From NCBI GenBank assembly GCA_021272315.1, contig JAJSLI010000025.1, positions 1 through 36,132 on the forward strand: a stretch of DNA of 36,132 nt, written 5' to 3'. This DNA is from Methylacidiphilales bacterium (GTDB taxonomy: Bacteria > Verrucomicrobiota > Verrucomicrobiia > Methylacidiphilales > UBA1321). Each line of letters starts with the position of its first letter. Position 1 is the stretch's first letter. This document shows, in pieces, positions 22,818 through 32,500 of this stretch. Under the pieces are notes generated by a model. The model was not told the origin of the DNA. It did no database searches and worked only from the letters and a program-made list of their open reading frames with translations. The translations under genes and the position numbers were made by a program.

Positions 22818-25800
22818 CTATTCCGGGTCCAATTCCAGCCAGTCAAGATTCAACCCTCCGCTATCGTTTCGCAAGTCCAGCTTGCAGGAGCCCTTGTTCA
22901 AGTAAATCTTCCATCCCGGGGAGGCTTGCTCGGCTCCAAGCACCACCTCGCTCCAGTCGTTGCTGACGTTGCTCCATCCATCGGAAGGCGAAGGGCCGAT
23001 CGTGGAATTCAGGGAAAAACCATCGGCCTCGGCAAAGGGGATTTTCCCATTAATCAAAAGAGAACGCATGGGCGTTTCAGCCGAGCAGTAGCGGATTTTC
23101 AGCCGATACCAACCCGATTGCGGCACGTCGATGCTAGCGGTGGCGACGGTGCCGGTTGCATCCCATCGGGCCAGGACCTTGCCTTCCGCGCCGACCTTCC
23201 CGGCCAACACCGCACCGGCGGGCAGCGTCATGGCTTCACCCTTGACGCGAATTGGATCGATTGAACCGGCCGGGGGTGCCGTGGGGGAATTTTTAAGATA
23301 GTCGGCATAGGAAAGACTCGACGCCGACGGATCGAGTGGCTTGAAGAGAACGGGAGTCGTTGCGGGCGAGTCGCCGCTGGCGGAAACAGAAGTCCATGTT
23401 TGCGAAGGAAGAGTGACGTTGCGGGCAAAAGGGCTCTTTACGCTCACCACAACATCCGCGTCGCCCGGATTAAAACAGAGCAGGCCGTCCTTCTGTGGGC
23501 AAAAGATCAGTGAAGCCGGTTTGTCCAGGGTCAATTCCACCCGGCCGTCCCGGTAAGAATGCAAATCAATGCCGCCGACATAGACTGCGCCCGTTCCGCC
23601 GGGCTGGCGGATGATTAATCCCGTAGCTTCGGCAACAACGTTGCCAAGAAGCGGGGATGTAAACGAGAAGGGAGCCGCCGCGCCGCTTTTAGCGAGAATT
23701 ATTTCGATGTTTTCCAGGGAGGTCTTCAACGTGCGGGTCCAAAAGCCGTCGCCTTGCACCGGCAGAGGCGTCGCGGCGAAATCGGGTGGATTGTTCTGAT
23801 AAGGGTAGAGAAAGGTCGCGAAAATAGCCGGGGCGGCCTGTTGTTTGCGGAAACGAATGGTGGGGATCGGCCGATGTTCAAGGGGCATCCAGCCGAGGAG
23901 GGGCTTCAACTGGCCCTGGACGATATCGACGGCCAGGTTTTCAGTTTCCAGCGGATAGAGGACGAGCTGAGCGCCCTCGGTGTTTTGGCTAAAGGCGGCA
24001 TGCGTTGTCGGATCAAGGCGGGCCGCGGGGGCATCCAGATGAAAATGGGCATCAAAGGTGTGGGTTCCAGTGCCATCAAGGGTATCCAGCACCAGCGCGT
24101 AGTAGGGACGCAGAAAGAGAACACGGCGCGTATGGGAAACCGACTTGTCGGGCTCGCCCTTCCAAACCTGTGGATCGAACGGCCGGGGCCGGTAGACGCT
24201 TTGCTGATATCCCGCATCGTAGGTCCCGGCGACGTAATCAAAAAGCGGCGTCGTTATCCAGGGATCGCCCGTCGGCTGGCTAATCGGCGGCTTGGTGGCG
24301 CCACGGTGCTGCCACTTGCCGTCGACAATGATCGTGTTGTGCGAAGCGGTCCCATTGGCAAAGCGGCGCCAGTCGGACGAGTCGTAGGGATAGGAGCCGG
24401 GATCAAAGAGCAGGGTCTTGTTCCATGCTCGCAGAACCACCTCCAGCATGTCTTCATGCTGATGGCCAATGCCGGTGGGGCCACTCCGGAAAAAAAGAAA
24501 AAGATCGTCGCGCTTCCATCCTCCACGCATGGCATAGAAACCGGCGTAAGGCAGCGCCGTTGAATCGGGCGGCGCCTGTCCCTTCTGACCGTGCGAAGCC
24601 GCCCAAGCCAGAAGCGGGTCGTCTCCGAGGGTGAGTCCAATGCCTGCTTCAAGGGCCGCGCTGACTATTTTTGAATCGTTGGTCGGCACATCGTTGCCGC
24701 TTTGATCCATGACCAGAACGGCGGCGCGGTACATCCCCAGGATTCTGGTGCAAAAATTCTCCGGTATGCTGAGATGATTTAGTTTCGCCATTTCGATGGG
24801 TCTGCGAAAGCCATCCAAGGCGACGAAATGGTAGGTGGGTGTCAATTCCGCTTCGAACCCGTCCGGCGGCACAATCAGGTCGAGTTCACCACTCAAGCGG
24901 TCGACTGCAGATTGACGCCACGAGGCGGCGTCGCTGCACTCGGGAAAAAGCGTGCCGATAATGTAGAGTCCGCCGCATTCGGTGGTGGCCCAGTTACCGT
25001 GGCGGGTGCCGTCCTTCAGGTCGTGGAGAAGAAGCTGGGCATGTTCGTAATTGAGTTTGAGATAAAGCCAGTTGGCTGCGGGGGTGAAGGAAGGACTCTG
25101 AAGAAAATGATAATAGGCATTGGGCCAGGAAATGGAGATTCGAATCGCCGAGTCGAGCGGTCGCCAGAGAGAAGGAATGCCCGGAACGGGGTCGTAATGC
25201 ATGGGATTTTTTGCGGCAAAATCCTGTAAGCTGTCCACCCACCCTGCGGCATATTTCTCGTCGCCCGTCAGCCAATAGGCCGAGGCCAAGGTTCGCCAAA
25301 ATTCAGTGCGGCCGATTGGGCCGTAAGTCCACTCGTCCGAATAGGCGGGGGAGTTTCGCGGCACCGGATCATAGGTCCAATTGAAATCCTTGCCCATGTC
25401 AACGAACTCCGGCATGGGGAAGTGGTAGTCATTGTGGATATGGTGCAGGAGGACCTGGTCTGCGGCAGGATCATCCTTCTCCGTGGGCTGCGCCGGTTTG
25501 TCGGTCGGCATAATGCCCCAGAGCGCCGGACAGGCGTCGCGGCGGTAATCCAGATAGGCGCTTTGCACCGCAGGCCAATCAATTTGTTTTCCGCCGGCTT
25601 GAGCGGCGGCTTTCACTTTTTCCATTCCTGGCGCATCGAGATTGAGTGCCGCGAGAAGGGTGTCGTCGCTAACCGTGATGGGAGCCGTCTCGCCAGCGCT
25701 GGCAGGCGCGGGAGCCGTGGATGGACCGGAGGAGGGCTGCACCAACGGAGTGACCGCCGTGGAAGCATCGACCTTCTCGATGGAAAAATCATCCGCATAA

Positions 25801-26354
25801 ATGGCGCCCTTGGTCCGCCAGGCGAAAAGGCCAGGCCCCATCGAGTCGACTCCGGGAGGAATTTCGACCACAGCCTGGATCTGGGTCCAGGTGGTCGGGA
25901 AAGCCGCCGATACCGGATCGGCCGGCGTGTTGCGCGCCACCCGGTTTCCGGGCCCGATAAAGAAATGGCCGCCCTCGGCATCGGCATTGCCCTGGCCTAA
26001 AAAGAGGCGAATGACAAAACCGGGCGTTTTCGGACTGACTTGTGCGGCTGGATCGGCCCGAACCCAGACGGAAACGTGATAGTGTTCGCCTGGTTGGACG
26101 GGAATGAGAGAGCACCCGATGCTGAAGCGGGCGTAGTCGTCCGACTGGAGTCGCACGCAATTGACGCCGGAATGGGGATCGGTGCTGACAACATCGAAAC
26201 GACAATTTTTGTCTTGCGACTCAGCTGGGATAAATATGCCCCAGCCCGTAATGCCATCCTCAAAACCGCCGTTGGGAACCAGGGAATCGGCTGCAGCGCC
26301 CTGAATCGCGACGCAAGTCAGGGCAAGTAAACAAGCCACCCTCAAAAATTTCAT
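22818..26354 (-). CDS. Secreted heparinase II/III-like polysaccharide lyase, multidomain
   Basis: A 1,178-residue exported protein. The signal peptide is MKFLRVACLLALTCVAIQG. A CBM4_9-like beta domain (about 25-200: LVPNGGFEDGITGWGIF, YHVSVWVRAD, YADDFSIE) precedes the alpha toroid of an alginate/heparin lyase (about 310-600). The heparinase II/III-like beta domain carries GHQHEDMLEV and a Tyr/His region (DPGSYPYDSS; SHNTIIVDG) near 628-700. The final 150 residues look like another CBM (WYRLKIRYCSAETP, LNLDWLELDPE). It should cleave an acidic polysaccharide by beta-elimination. A GTG at 26369 is an alternative start. LacI is divergent, and pseudopilin D follows. Confidence 0.86.
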   Translation of the reverse strand: MKFLRVACLLALTCVAIQGAAADSLVPNGGFEDGITGWGIFIPAESQDKNCRFDVVSTDPHSGVNCVRLQSDDYARFSIGCSLIPVQPGEHYHVSVWVRADPAAQVSPKTPGFVIRLFLGQGNADAEGGHFFIGPGNRVARNTPADPVSAAFPTTWTQIQAVVEIPPGVDSMGPGLFAWRTKGAIYADDFSIEKVDASTAVTPLVQPSSGPSTAPAPASAGETAPITVSDDTLLAALNLDAPGMEKVKAAAQAGGKQIDWPAVQSAYLDYRRDACPALWGIMPTDKPAQPTEKDDPAADQVLLHHIHNDYHFPMPEFVDMGKDFNWTYDPVPRNSPAYSDEWTYGPIGRTEFWRTLASAYWLTGDEKYAAGWVDSLQDFAAKNPMHYDPVPGIPSLWRPLDSAIRISISWPNAYYHFLQSPSFTPAANWLYLKLNYEHAQLLLHDLKDGTRHGNWATTECGGLYIIGTLFPECSDAASWRQSAVDRLSGELDLIVPPDGFEAELTPTYHFVALDGFRRPIEMAKLNHLSIPENFCTRILGMYRAAVLVMDQSGNDVPTNDSKIVSAALEAGIGLTLGDDPLLAWAASHGQKGQAPPDSTALPYAGFYAMRGGWKRDDLFLFFRSGPTGIGHQHEDMLEVVLRAWNKTLLFDPGSYPYDSSDWRRFANGTASHNTIIVDGKWQHRGATKPPISQPTGDPWITTPLFDYVAGTYDAGYQQSVYRPRPFDPQVWKGEPDKSVSHTRRVLFLRPYYALVLDTLDGTGTHTFDAHFHLDAPAARLDPTTHAAFSQNTEGAQLVLYPLETENLAVDIVQGQLKPLLGWMPLEHRPIPTIRFRKQQAAPAIFATFLYPYQNNPPDFAATPLPVQGDGFWTRTLKTSLENIEIILAKSGAAAPFSFTSPLLGNVVAEATGLIIRQPGGTGAVYVGGIDLHSYRDGRVELTLDKPASLIFCPQKDGLLCFNPGDADVVVSVKSPFARNVTLPSQTWTSVSASGDSPATTPVLFKPLDPSASSLSYADYLKNSPTAPPAGSIDPIRVKGEAMTLPAGAVLAGKVGAEGKVLARWDATGTVATASIDVPQSGWYRLKIRYCSAETPMRSLLINGKIPFAEADGFSLNSTIGPSPSDGWSNVSNDWSEVVLGAEQASPGWKIYLNKGSCKLDLRNDSGGLNLDWLELDPE

Positions 26355-26403
26355 GGCTCCGTGCTTCACTTAAATAATTACGGGTGCGGAAAACTATGTG
26401 GAG

Positions 26404-26409
26404 AGCGCT
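26404..26409. promoter_or_regulatory. AGCGCT core, possible LacI-type half-site
   Basis: GAGAGCGCTTGA lies in the divergent region between the lyase and the LacI-type gene. AGCGCT is the centre of several LacI/GalR operators. The flanks are not clearly symmetric. Confidence 0.2.
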
Positions 26410-26454
26410 TGATGGGGATGGGAGAACCAAGCGGGGGAATAGTTCACGGGATGA

Positions 26455-26467
26455 GTTTGCTGCAAAC
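26455..26467. promoter_or_regulatory. Candidate operator GTTTGCTGCAAAC
   Basis: A perfect 13-base inverted repeat (GTTTGC, T, GCAAAC) in the 185-base divergent region. LacI-family sites often use similar 6-base arms, so it is a good candidate site for the adjacent regulator. Confidence 0.4.
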
Positions 26468-26539
26468 AAGGGATCGACGTTAGTGTAATTCTGATTTCAA
26501 TGGCCGACAGCAAGTTTTTATGCTAACTGGTGCATTGCG

Positions 26540-27613
26540 ATGATGCAACCTCGGGTCACCCTGCGTGATATTGCGGCCAAAGCCGGAGTGCATCATACCA
26601 CCGTATCGCGCGCGCTGAAGGACGATCCGCGCGTTTGCGCGGAAACTTTGGCCAAGATCAGGGCCCTCGCAAAAAGAATGGGCTACATGCCCGATCCGAT
26701 GTTGTCCTCCCTTAATGCCTACCGCCATGCTTCGCGGGGACATCAGTATCACGGAACAGTCGCATGGATCAGCAACTTTTCCACTCGTGAAGGCTGGCGC
26801 GGATCCGACTGCTACAAGCTCTATTTTCAAGGGGCCAGCGACCAGTTGATGCGGCATGGCTACCGGCTGGAGGAGTTTTGGTTGCGGGAACCAGGCATGA
26901 CCGCCCGTAGTTCGAGCCAGGTGTTGTTCAGCCGGGGTATCCGCGGGTTGCTCATCTGTCCGCTGGCGATCAGTCGGGGACATTTGAGTTTGCAATGGGA
27001 AAGATTTTCCGCGGTTACCTTCGGCTATTCCCTGGTGCGTCCCAAGCTCCATCTTTTCTCCGCCGCTCATTATCGCGCCATGATCACCGCCATGCGCAAA
27101 TTGCGTGTGATGGGATACCGCCGCATCGGAATGGTAACTGCCTATAACATGAACGAAAGGATGGACCGGATGTGGACGGCGGCTTATAGCGCGGCCCTCC
27201 CCGTTTTGCCTGGGAGCCAAACCATACCCATCTTGCAACTCGGCGAGCGCGCGCGATCCGCCCGCGCATCGGACAAAAAGGACCACCTGCACGTTTTGAA
27301 ATGGTTTCGCGCCCATAAACCGGAGGCGATTATTTCCCCAACCACTCCCGTGGCTGAGTGGTTGATCGAAGCGGGTTATCGTTTGCCGAAAGATGTTGCC
27401 GTGGTCAACACGTCGCTTCACAAGGAAGCTTTCGTATCCGGAATTGTCGAGGATTCACGGGAAATTGGCCGTGCCGCCGCTGATTTTCTGGTCGGCATGC
27501 TTCAGCGCGGGGAATACGGTGTTCCCTCGACGCCCCAGCGTGTCTTGCTTGAAGGGAAGTGGTATGGTGGAAAAACCACCGCTCCGCAAGATCAAGCCCT
27601 GCTCGTTAACTAA
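26540..27613 (+). CDS. LacI-family transcriptional regulator
   Basis: A 357-residue regulator. The N-terminal HTH is VTLRDIAAKAGVHHTTVSRA at 5-24, followed by the hinge region (ALAKRMGYMPDPMLSSL). A periplasmic-binding-protein-like ligand domain follows (GTVAWISNF; RGIRGLLICPL; KPEAIISPTTPVAEWL; DVAVVNTSLH), ending with the usual C-terminal AADFLVGMLQRGEYG. It is divergent from the lyase gene and convergent on the dehydrogenase, so it probably controls the lyase-D operon in response to a sugar; the ligand is unknown. Confidence 0.92.
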   Translation: MMQPRVTLRDIAAKAGVHHTTVSRALKDDPRVCAETLAKIRALAKRMGYMPDPMLSSLNAYRHASRGHQYHGTVAWISNFSTREGWRGSDCYKLYFQGASDQLMRHGYRLEEFWLREPGMTARSSSQVLFSRGIRGLLICPLAISRGHLSLQWERFSAVTFGYSLVRPKLHLFSAAHYRAMITAMRKLRVMGYRRIGMVTAYNMNERMDRMWTAAYSAALPVLPGSQTIPILQLGERARSARASDKKDHLHVLKWFRAHKPEAIISPTTPVAEWLIEAGYRLPKDVAVVNTSLHKEAFVSGIVEDSREIGRAAADFLVGMLQRGEYGVPSTPQRVLLEGKWYGGKTTAPQDQALLVN

Positions 27614-27626
27614 AACGCTCTCACCA

Positions 27627-28712
27627 TCAGGCCATTGATTGAAACCGTTCCTCGTCGATTTCATAGCGCAGCGGCTTTCCGGACAAAAACCGGTCTAATT
27701 CTTCAATCATTAATTTCCCCATGCGCCGGCATTCGGAACCAAGGCTGCCGGCAATTTGCGGCGTAAGCATGACATTCTCGAGGGCATAGAGCGGCGATCC
27801 CTCGTCGGGCGGCATGGGCTCGGAAACATCGAGTATGGCAAAAAGATCAGGACGCTCTTTCAGCACGTGGATCATTTCCCCTTCATCAACAACCGCCCCG
27901 CGGGCCGTATTGATAAACGTGGCGCCGGGCTTCATCGACTCGAAGTGCCTGCGCCGGATCATTCTTTCCGTTTCCTTCAACACGGGAGCGTGACAGCTGA
28001 CGACATTCGAAACGCGGAAAACTTTCTCCAAGGAAAGAAGTTTAACGTTGAGCTTCTCCGCCTCTTGCGGTGGGAAAAGGGGATCATAGGCGACCACGTT
28101 CAAATCGAAATGCTGGAGCCGTTCCGCCACAAGACGTCCGATTATACCCAGCGAGATGAGGCCAACCGTGGTGTGATAGGTTCCCGGCGGAAGAGACAGG
28201 GGGGGGAATTTTTTGTGTTTGCGGATAAAGAATGCCTTTTGCCAGGCATGCTTCAGCGCCAACAAAATCTGAGACAGGGTGAATTCGCTGACCGGAACAG
28301 CGTTGGCGAGCGCGGCATTGGTCAGCCGGATTTTGCTCTTCCAGAAAGCATCGGTGACAAAAGACCTGACTGTGCCGGCTCCGTAGAAAACCACTTTCAA
28401 CTTCGGGAACCGCCGGAAAAACGTCTCATCCATCGGAACCATGCCCCAGCCGGAGAAAATCATTTCGACCTCCGGCCATATTTCAGAGGAGGCCTCGTAA
28501 GACTGTGGGGTAATCAAGTGATCGAGGATTTTTACGCGGGAGGAAATGGATGCGCGCTCCTCGGATCCATAAATGAGGTCGAAAGCTTCCTCCTTCAGAA
28601 GATAGAGGGCGGTAACGGCAACCTTGGATCTCCTCTCTTTCGTCCAAAATTTTTCTTTTGGGCTGGGGGGAAGTTCCTCGTCGCGCATCAATTGAGACTC
28701 AAAATTCGGCAT
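27627..28712 (-). CDS. D-isomer 2-hydroxyacid dehydrogenase family protein, catalytic His replaced by Gln
   Basis: A 361-residue protein. The NAD site is VGLISLGIIG (about 183-192). The catalytic Arg271 (NTARGAVVDEG) and Glu298 (DVSEPMPPDEG) are kept, but the family's TPHIAGS appears as TPQIAGS, so position 319 is Gln. A 30-residue N-terminal extension precedes the substrate domain. The start has AAAGGAG just upstream. It lies tail-to-tail with the LacI-type gene and downstream of the pseudopilin operon. A role in uronate or hydroxyacid metabolism for lyase products is possible. Confidence 0.88.
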   Translation of the reverse strand: MPNFESQLMRDEELPPSPKEKFWTKERRSKVAVTALYLLKEEAFDLIYGSEERASISSRVKILDHLITPQSYEASSEIWPEVEMIFSGWGMVPMDETFFRRFPKLKVVFYGAGTVRSFVTDAFWKSKIRLTNAALANAVPVSEFTLSQILLALKHAWQKAFFIRKHKKFPPLSLPPGTYHTTVGLISLGIIGRLVAERLQHFDLNVVAYDPLFPPQEAEKLNVKLLSLEKVFRVSNVVSCHAPVLKETERMIRRRHFESMKPGATFINTARGAVVDEGEMIHVLKERPDLFAILDVSEPMPPDEGSPLYALENVMLTPQIAGSLGSECRRMGKLMIEELDRFLSGKPLRYEIDEERFQSMA

Positions 28713-28769
28713 GAACTCCTTTAGGTTTAGGGGCTTAAACGTGATTGATTGCCACCGGCTGGGAAAGAG

Positions 28770-28786
28770 CAGGGAATTGCTCCCTG
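28770..28786 (-). terminator. Candidate hairpin after the pseudopilin operon
   Basis: CAGGGA and TCCCTG pair around ATTGC, about 20 bases past the stop of the secreted protein gene. The following minus-strand sequence is only moderately T-rich, so it may not be a strong terminator. Confidence 0.35.
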
Positions 28787-28805
28787 TAGCATACGCCCAA
28801 GCCTC

Positions 28806-29504
28806 TTACCTCATGGAGCTGACCGCCTTGTAGGCTGCCTCTTCTTTTTGCAAGAGTGCTGCCTGGTCCTTGGGAATCGGGAGCGGTTCCGACGGAGGAG
28901 TCAAAAACCGGTAGGAAGCTTCAACATCGAGATTCTTTACGGTTAAGGGAAGCATGGAAACAGGGTCGATCCAAACATTCACGTCACCGCTTTTATAATG
29001 GAAAGCAAGCGCGCCGTTGTGCAGCGCCGTTTCCTTGAAAGTAGACATATTGATGGTAACGCCATCGAGTAAAATATAGCCGGTGGTGTAATAGGTGTAG
29101 GGATGCGACAATGGAGAGGCGATGCCGAGCGCGGGACCTGTTGGCGTCGAACACAAGATCCAATCCCCCTTGCAGGTGAATTGGCTGGAGGTGCCATTAT
29201 TAAGGGTCACCGTGACCCCTCTCAGATTGCCCGTTTTGATTGTTTCGATGGTTTTGGGAGACGCGTCCGGTGCGGGTGGTACGGGTGGCGCGGATGTCGC
29301 GGCAGCCGTACCATCGGCAGGGCTGGCAGTACCAGGGGAAGCATCCGTAACGGATTTAAACGTCACAATCCAATGGCCGTAATCGGGAACAGGCGCCAGA
29401 TAGGGCGCCTTGGGCATCGGCTTTTGATCGGTTTGTGCCCGGACCATTTCCAGGCCGGTAATCAGGTTAAGCCCGATGACGAAGGTAAAAAATAGCCGCT
29501 TCAT
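28806..29504 (-). CDS. Secreted protein coupled to cassette protein A, unknown function
   Basis: A 232-residue exported protein. A signal peptide (MKRLFFTFVIGLNLITGLEMVRA) precedes a Pro/Ala/Thr/Ser-rich segment (residues 58-84) and a C-terminal beta-rich part (GVTVTLNNGTSSQFTCKGDW; GDVNVWIDPVSMLPLTVKNL). No named family is recognised. Its ATG overlaps the stop of cassette protein A in an ATGA junction, so it is translated with it. It may be an extra subunit or chaperone of the pseudopilus-like assembly. Confidence 0.72.
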   Translation of the reverse strand: MKRLFFTFVIGLNLITGLEMVRAQTDQKPMPKAPYLAPVPDYGHWIVTFKSVTDASPGTASPADGTAAATSAPPVPPAPDASPKTIETIKTGNLRGVTVTLNNGTSSQFTCKGDWILCSTPTGPALGIASPLSHPYTYYTTGYILLDGVTINMSTFKETALHNGALAFHYKSGDVNVWIDPVSMLPLTVKNLDVEASYRFLTPPSEPLPIPKDQAALLQKEEAAYKAVSSMR

Positions 29505-32500
29505 TCGTTGACCACTTCCAGTTGTTGGGCGACCACCTGTCCCGTGTAGCGATCAATGGCGACGTGGAGCCAGTACCGCCGCTCGCCCTCGACCACAAAG
29601 TTATTGAGCGAGCTGGCCGAGGTCGGATATCGCCCCGATTGCCCGATGATGTCGATCAGGAAGTTCCAAGTGCGGGTGTTGGCCGATTCCGCGATTGCCC
29701 TCACCGCGGCTTCCTCTTCGGCCTTGATTCGTGTCGGCGCCATGGTGGTGATCGCCGAGTTGGTCATAAATTCATTGACCATGTCCGCCGGGCTGACAAA
29801 GGGCGTGGTGGTCGTGACATTGGTGATGGCATTGGCGACGGTCAACGCGTTGGCGCTTGAAACCGCGCCGTTCGACGTGCTCATGGTCGCTCCCGAGATC
29901 AGGGCCGCGAGCACTTGTGGATAGGGTGTGTTGGGGTTGACCCGTCCGGCCGTAATCGGCGCATCGCTCAGGGTAAAGAGATCGAGCAGGCCCGAGTCGG
30001 CGCTGTTGGGTGAAAAGAGATCGAGCGTTTTCCATGGCATGTCACGGAACGCGTACCCCATTTCTGCCACCGACTGAAACGGCCGGTTGAGGATCACCGG
30101 CCGGTTGGCCGATGCGCCGGTGAAAAGGGGGCTGGTGACCGTCGATAATTGGTAGGTATTATGCGCGTCGCCCCAGCGGTACACACCGTCGAGGTCCATA
30201 TAACCGCCGCTCGCGTTGGTACTATCGTTTTCCGCCCACAGGTCCATCCGGTAGGGCGTCGAGGACCCGAAGGGTGCGAATTGAGACACTGGCGGCATGG
30301 TTACCCCACCACCGGGCATGCCGCTGCTGTTGGCGAGCGGCAAGTTGACATCGTTGGTGCTTGAACCAAATCCCCCGCCAAACCGGAAGGTTCGTGGGTC
30401 GCATTTCATCACCACGCCGCAGGAAAGTGAGGGTGTGGTGGGCGGCTGACCCCAGCCAAAAGCAGGATAAGCTTCATAGTAGGTCCCATTCGGAAATGCA
30501 CCGCCTTGGTCGTCAATCCCCGCGAACGTGCTATAGGTGTGCCAATTGCCGGCCGCATCCTGAAATTGGACGGGCATGACAAACCTCACATCGTATTGGC
30601 AATTCCATGCGTAATTTGGACCGCCCACCCCCGAGGAAGGAGATGGAAAACCGGCTGCGCCATCGTGATTGGCCTTTTCACCTGCGTTTGGAAAATTCGT
30701 GAGCGGGGGCAGCACCAGGCATGCGTTGGTATTCCAAGGCGAGGGGGCTGTCCCGCCCACTGCAGTTCCCACGGCCAAGGCCGGCTCGCGATAATCGTCG
30801 GACGATGTCGTCGGCGCATAACTAAAGGGGATTCCCGAGGGAGCGCTATTGATCATAAGGATATAAGTATGCGCAGTTTGACTGGTTCCGTTTTCGGTTG
30901 TCCCTCCGTTGTAGAACCATGATTCTTCCGTATTAGGTTTGGAGGGGATGTTGTCATTGGCAAATCCCGCCACGAACGAGTCGCAGCAAGTCAGGGAGGC
31001 TGCGCCGTTCTCGGTGCTGTTGTAAAAAGGGTAGAAACGGAACGCGGTGGGATAGTTGGCGGAATTAACTGACGAGGGCGCCTGGTGCGGATTCCAGAGC
31101 CCGAAATAGAGATAAAAATTAAAGGGCGGCAAGGGGGTCGTATAGGTGGCAGTGGGATTACCCGTCACCCCGCTATTGGAGGCGTAGACATTGAAGTAGG
31201 CGGCGCACGGGTAGGGCAGGTCCTTGATTCCCTCCACGCTAATCGTGGAGCTTCCTAAAGTATAGGTGATGGTGGTGGGAAAGTTTTCGGCGCCCCACTG
31301 GTCAATGATGTTGGCCCCGATCCGCATGATCTGGAGAGTCGCCTTGTCGTCCGGGTCGACGAATGAGGTTGAGCCGGACGAATTGACGGGATACTTATCG
31401 TAACGACCGGCATTGGGGAAGCCCGTGACAGAATTCACGCCCGGCTTTCCGAGAGAACCGGAAAGCATGCCCGCCTGAAGCAGCTCGAAAAAATCGGGCT
31501 CGCGGTTTTCCGTTGCGACGTCATCAAGCGACATAATACCGTTGGTTCCGCTCAGTACACCGTGCACATAGGCACTGTTCGTCGTCGGATAATTCCAGTG
31601 GCGATAGAATCCATTGGATGGCTCGGTTCCGGTGGTTACATAGTCGAGGCCAAAATATTTCTCAATCAAGGTTCCGTTCGCGCTCCACGCCGCCGCATTC
31701 GTTGTCGCCTCCAGCAGGGCGAGCTTGTCGAGCGGGAAGCGGTACTTGACCAGCGGTTCGCCCGCCACCGCCGTGAGACCGTTGTTTCGAAGCCAGCCGC
31801 CCGTCTGCACGCGCGGATTCGGAATCCGCGGATTGAACGACCCGACGGTATATTGATTCGCGGCGTAGGCGTAAGTCGTCTTGGTGTCGCCCGCAGGCGT
31901 GGTCGGACCCCAGCTGGGACCATTGAGTTCGCGGCTGAAGGTGGTCAAATAGGGCAGCGCGTTGGTCCAATCGGCATTTCCGGTCACAGAGTTTGTGGCC
32001 TGCAAGGCATACTTGATCAATTCCTGGCGGCTCAAAAAACAGGTGTCCCCGTTGGCGACGGCCATAAAGCCGCTGTTGGTCGCGGCCGCGTAGACATTGG
32101 TCACGTAGCTGGTCGCGGGTGTCGCGGTGGTGGCGTTGCGCCAGTTCACCAGGTTGTCAACGTCGGCTTGGGATATGCTGTTGGTGAGCTGGGTCAGATC
32201 GGCCCACGGCATCAGCCCCTTGCCCCCGGCGCTTGCCGCGGCCCCGCTGGAGTAGCCGGCGACATTGGCGTCGAGCAGTCCGCTGGTATCGTAAACGATG
32301 TAGGCGTAGCGGCCGACGACATAGTTGGTATTGAGAGCGGCGCTGTTGGCCAGGGTGCTGTTGTAGGTGCTAAACGATTGGAGGCCGCCCCGGGTCACCA
32401 GGATCCAGTTTGGCACGGGGAAATTGTTGGTGCTGGTCGTCAACTGGGGTTTGCTCCAGCGGGAAATCGAAATATACCGGCCATTCGCCGAGAGGTTCGT

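Noticed and set aside
26534-26552. TGCAT...ATGCA spaced palindrome at the LacI start
   Set aside because: Arms of five bases with a seven-base gap overlapping the start codon are easily explained by chance.
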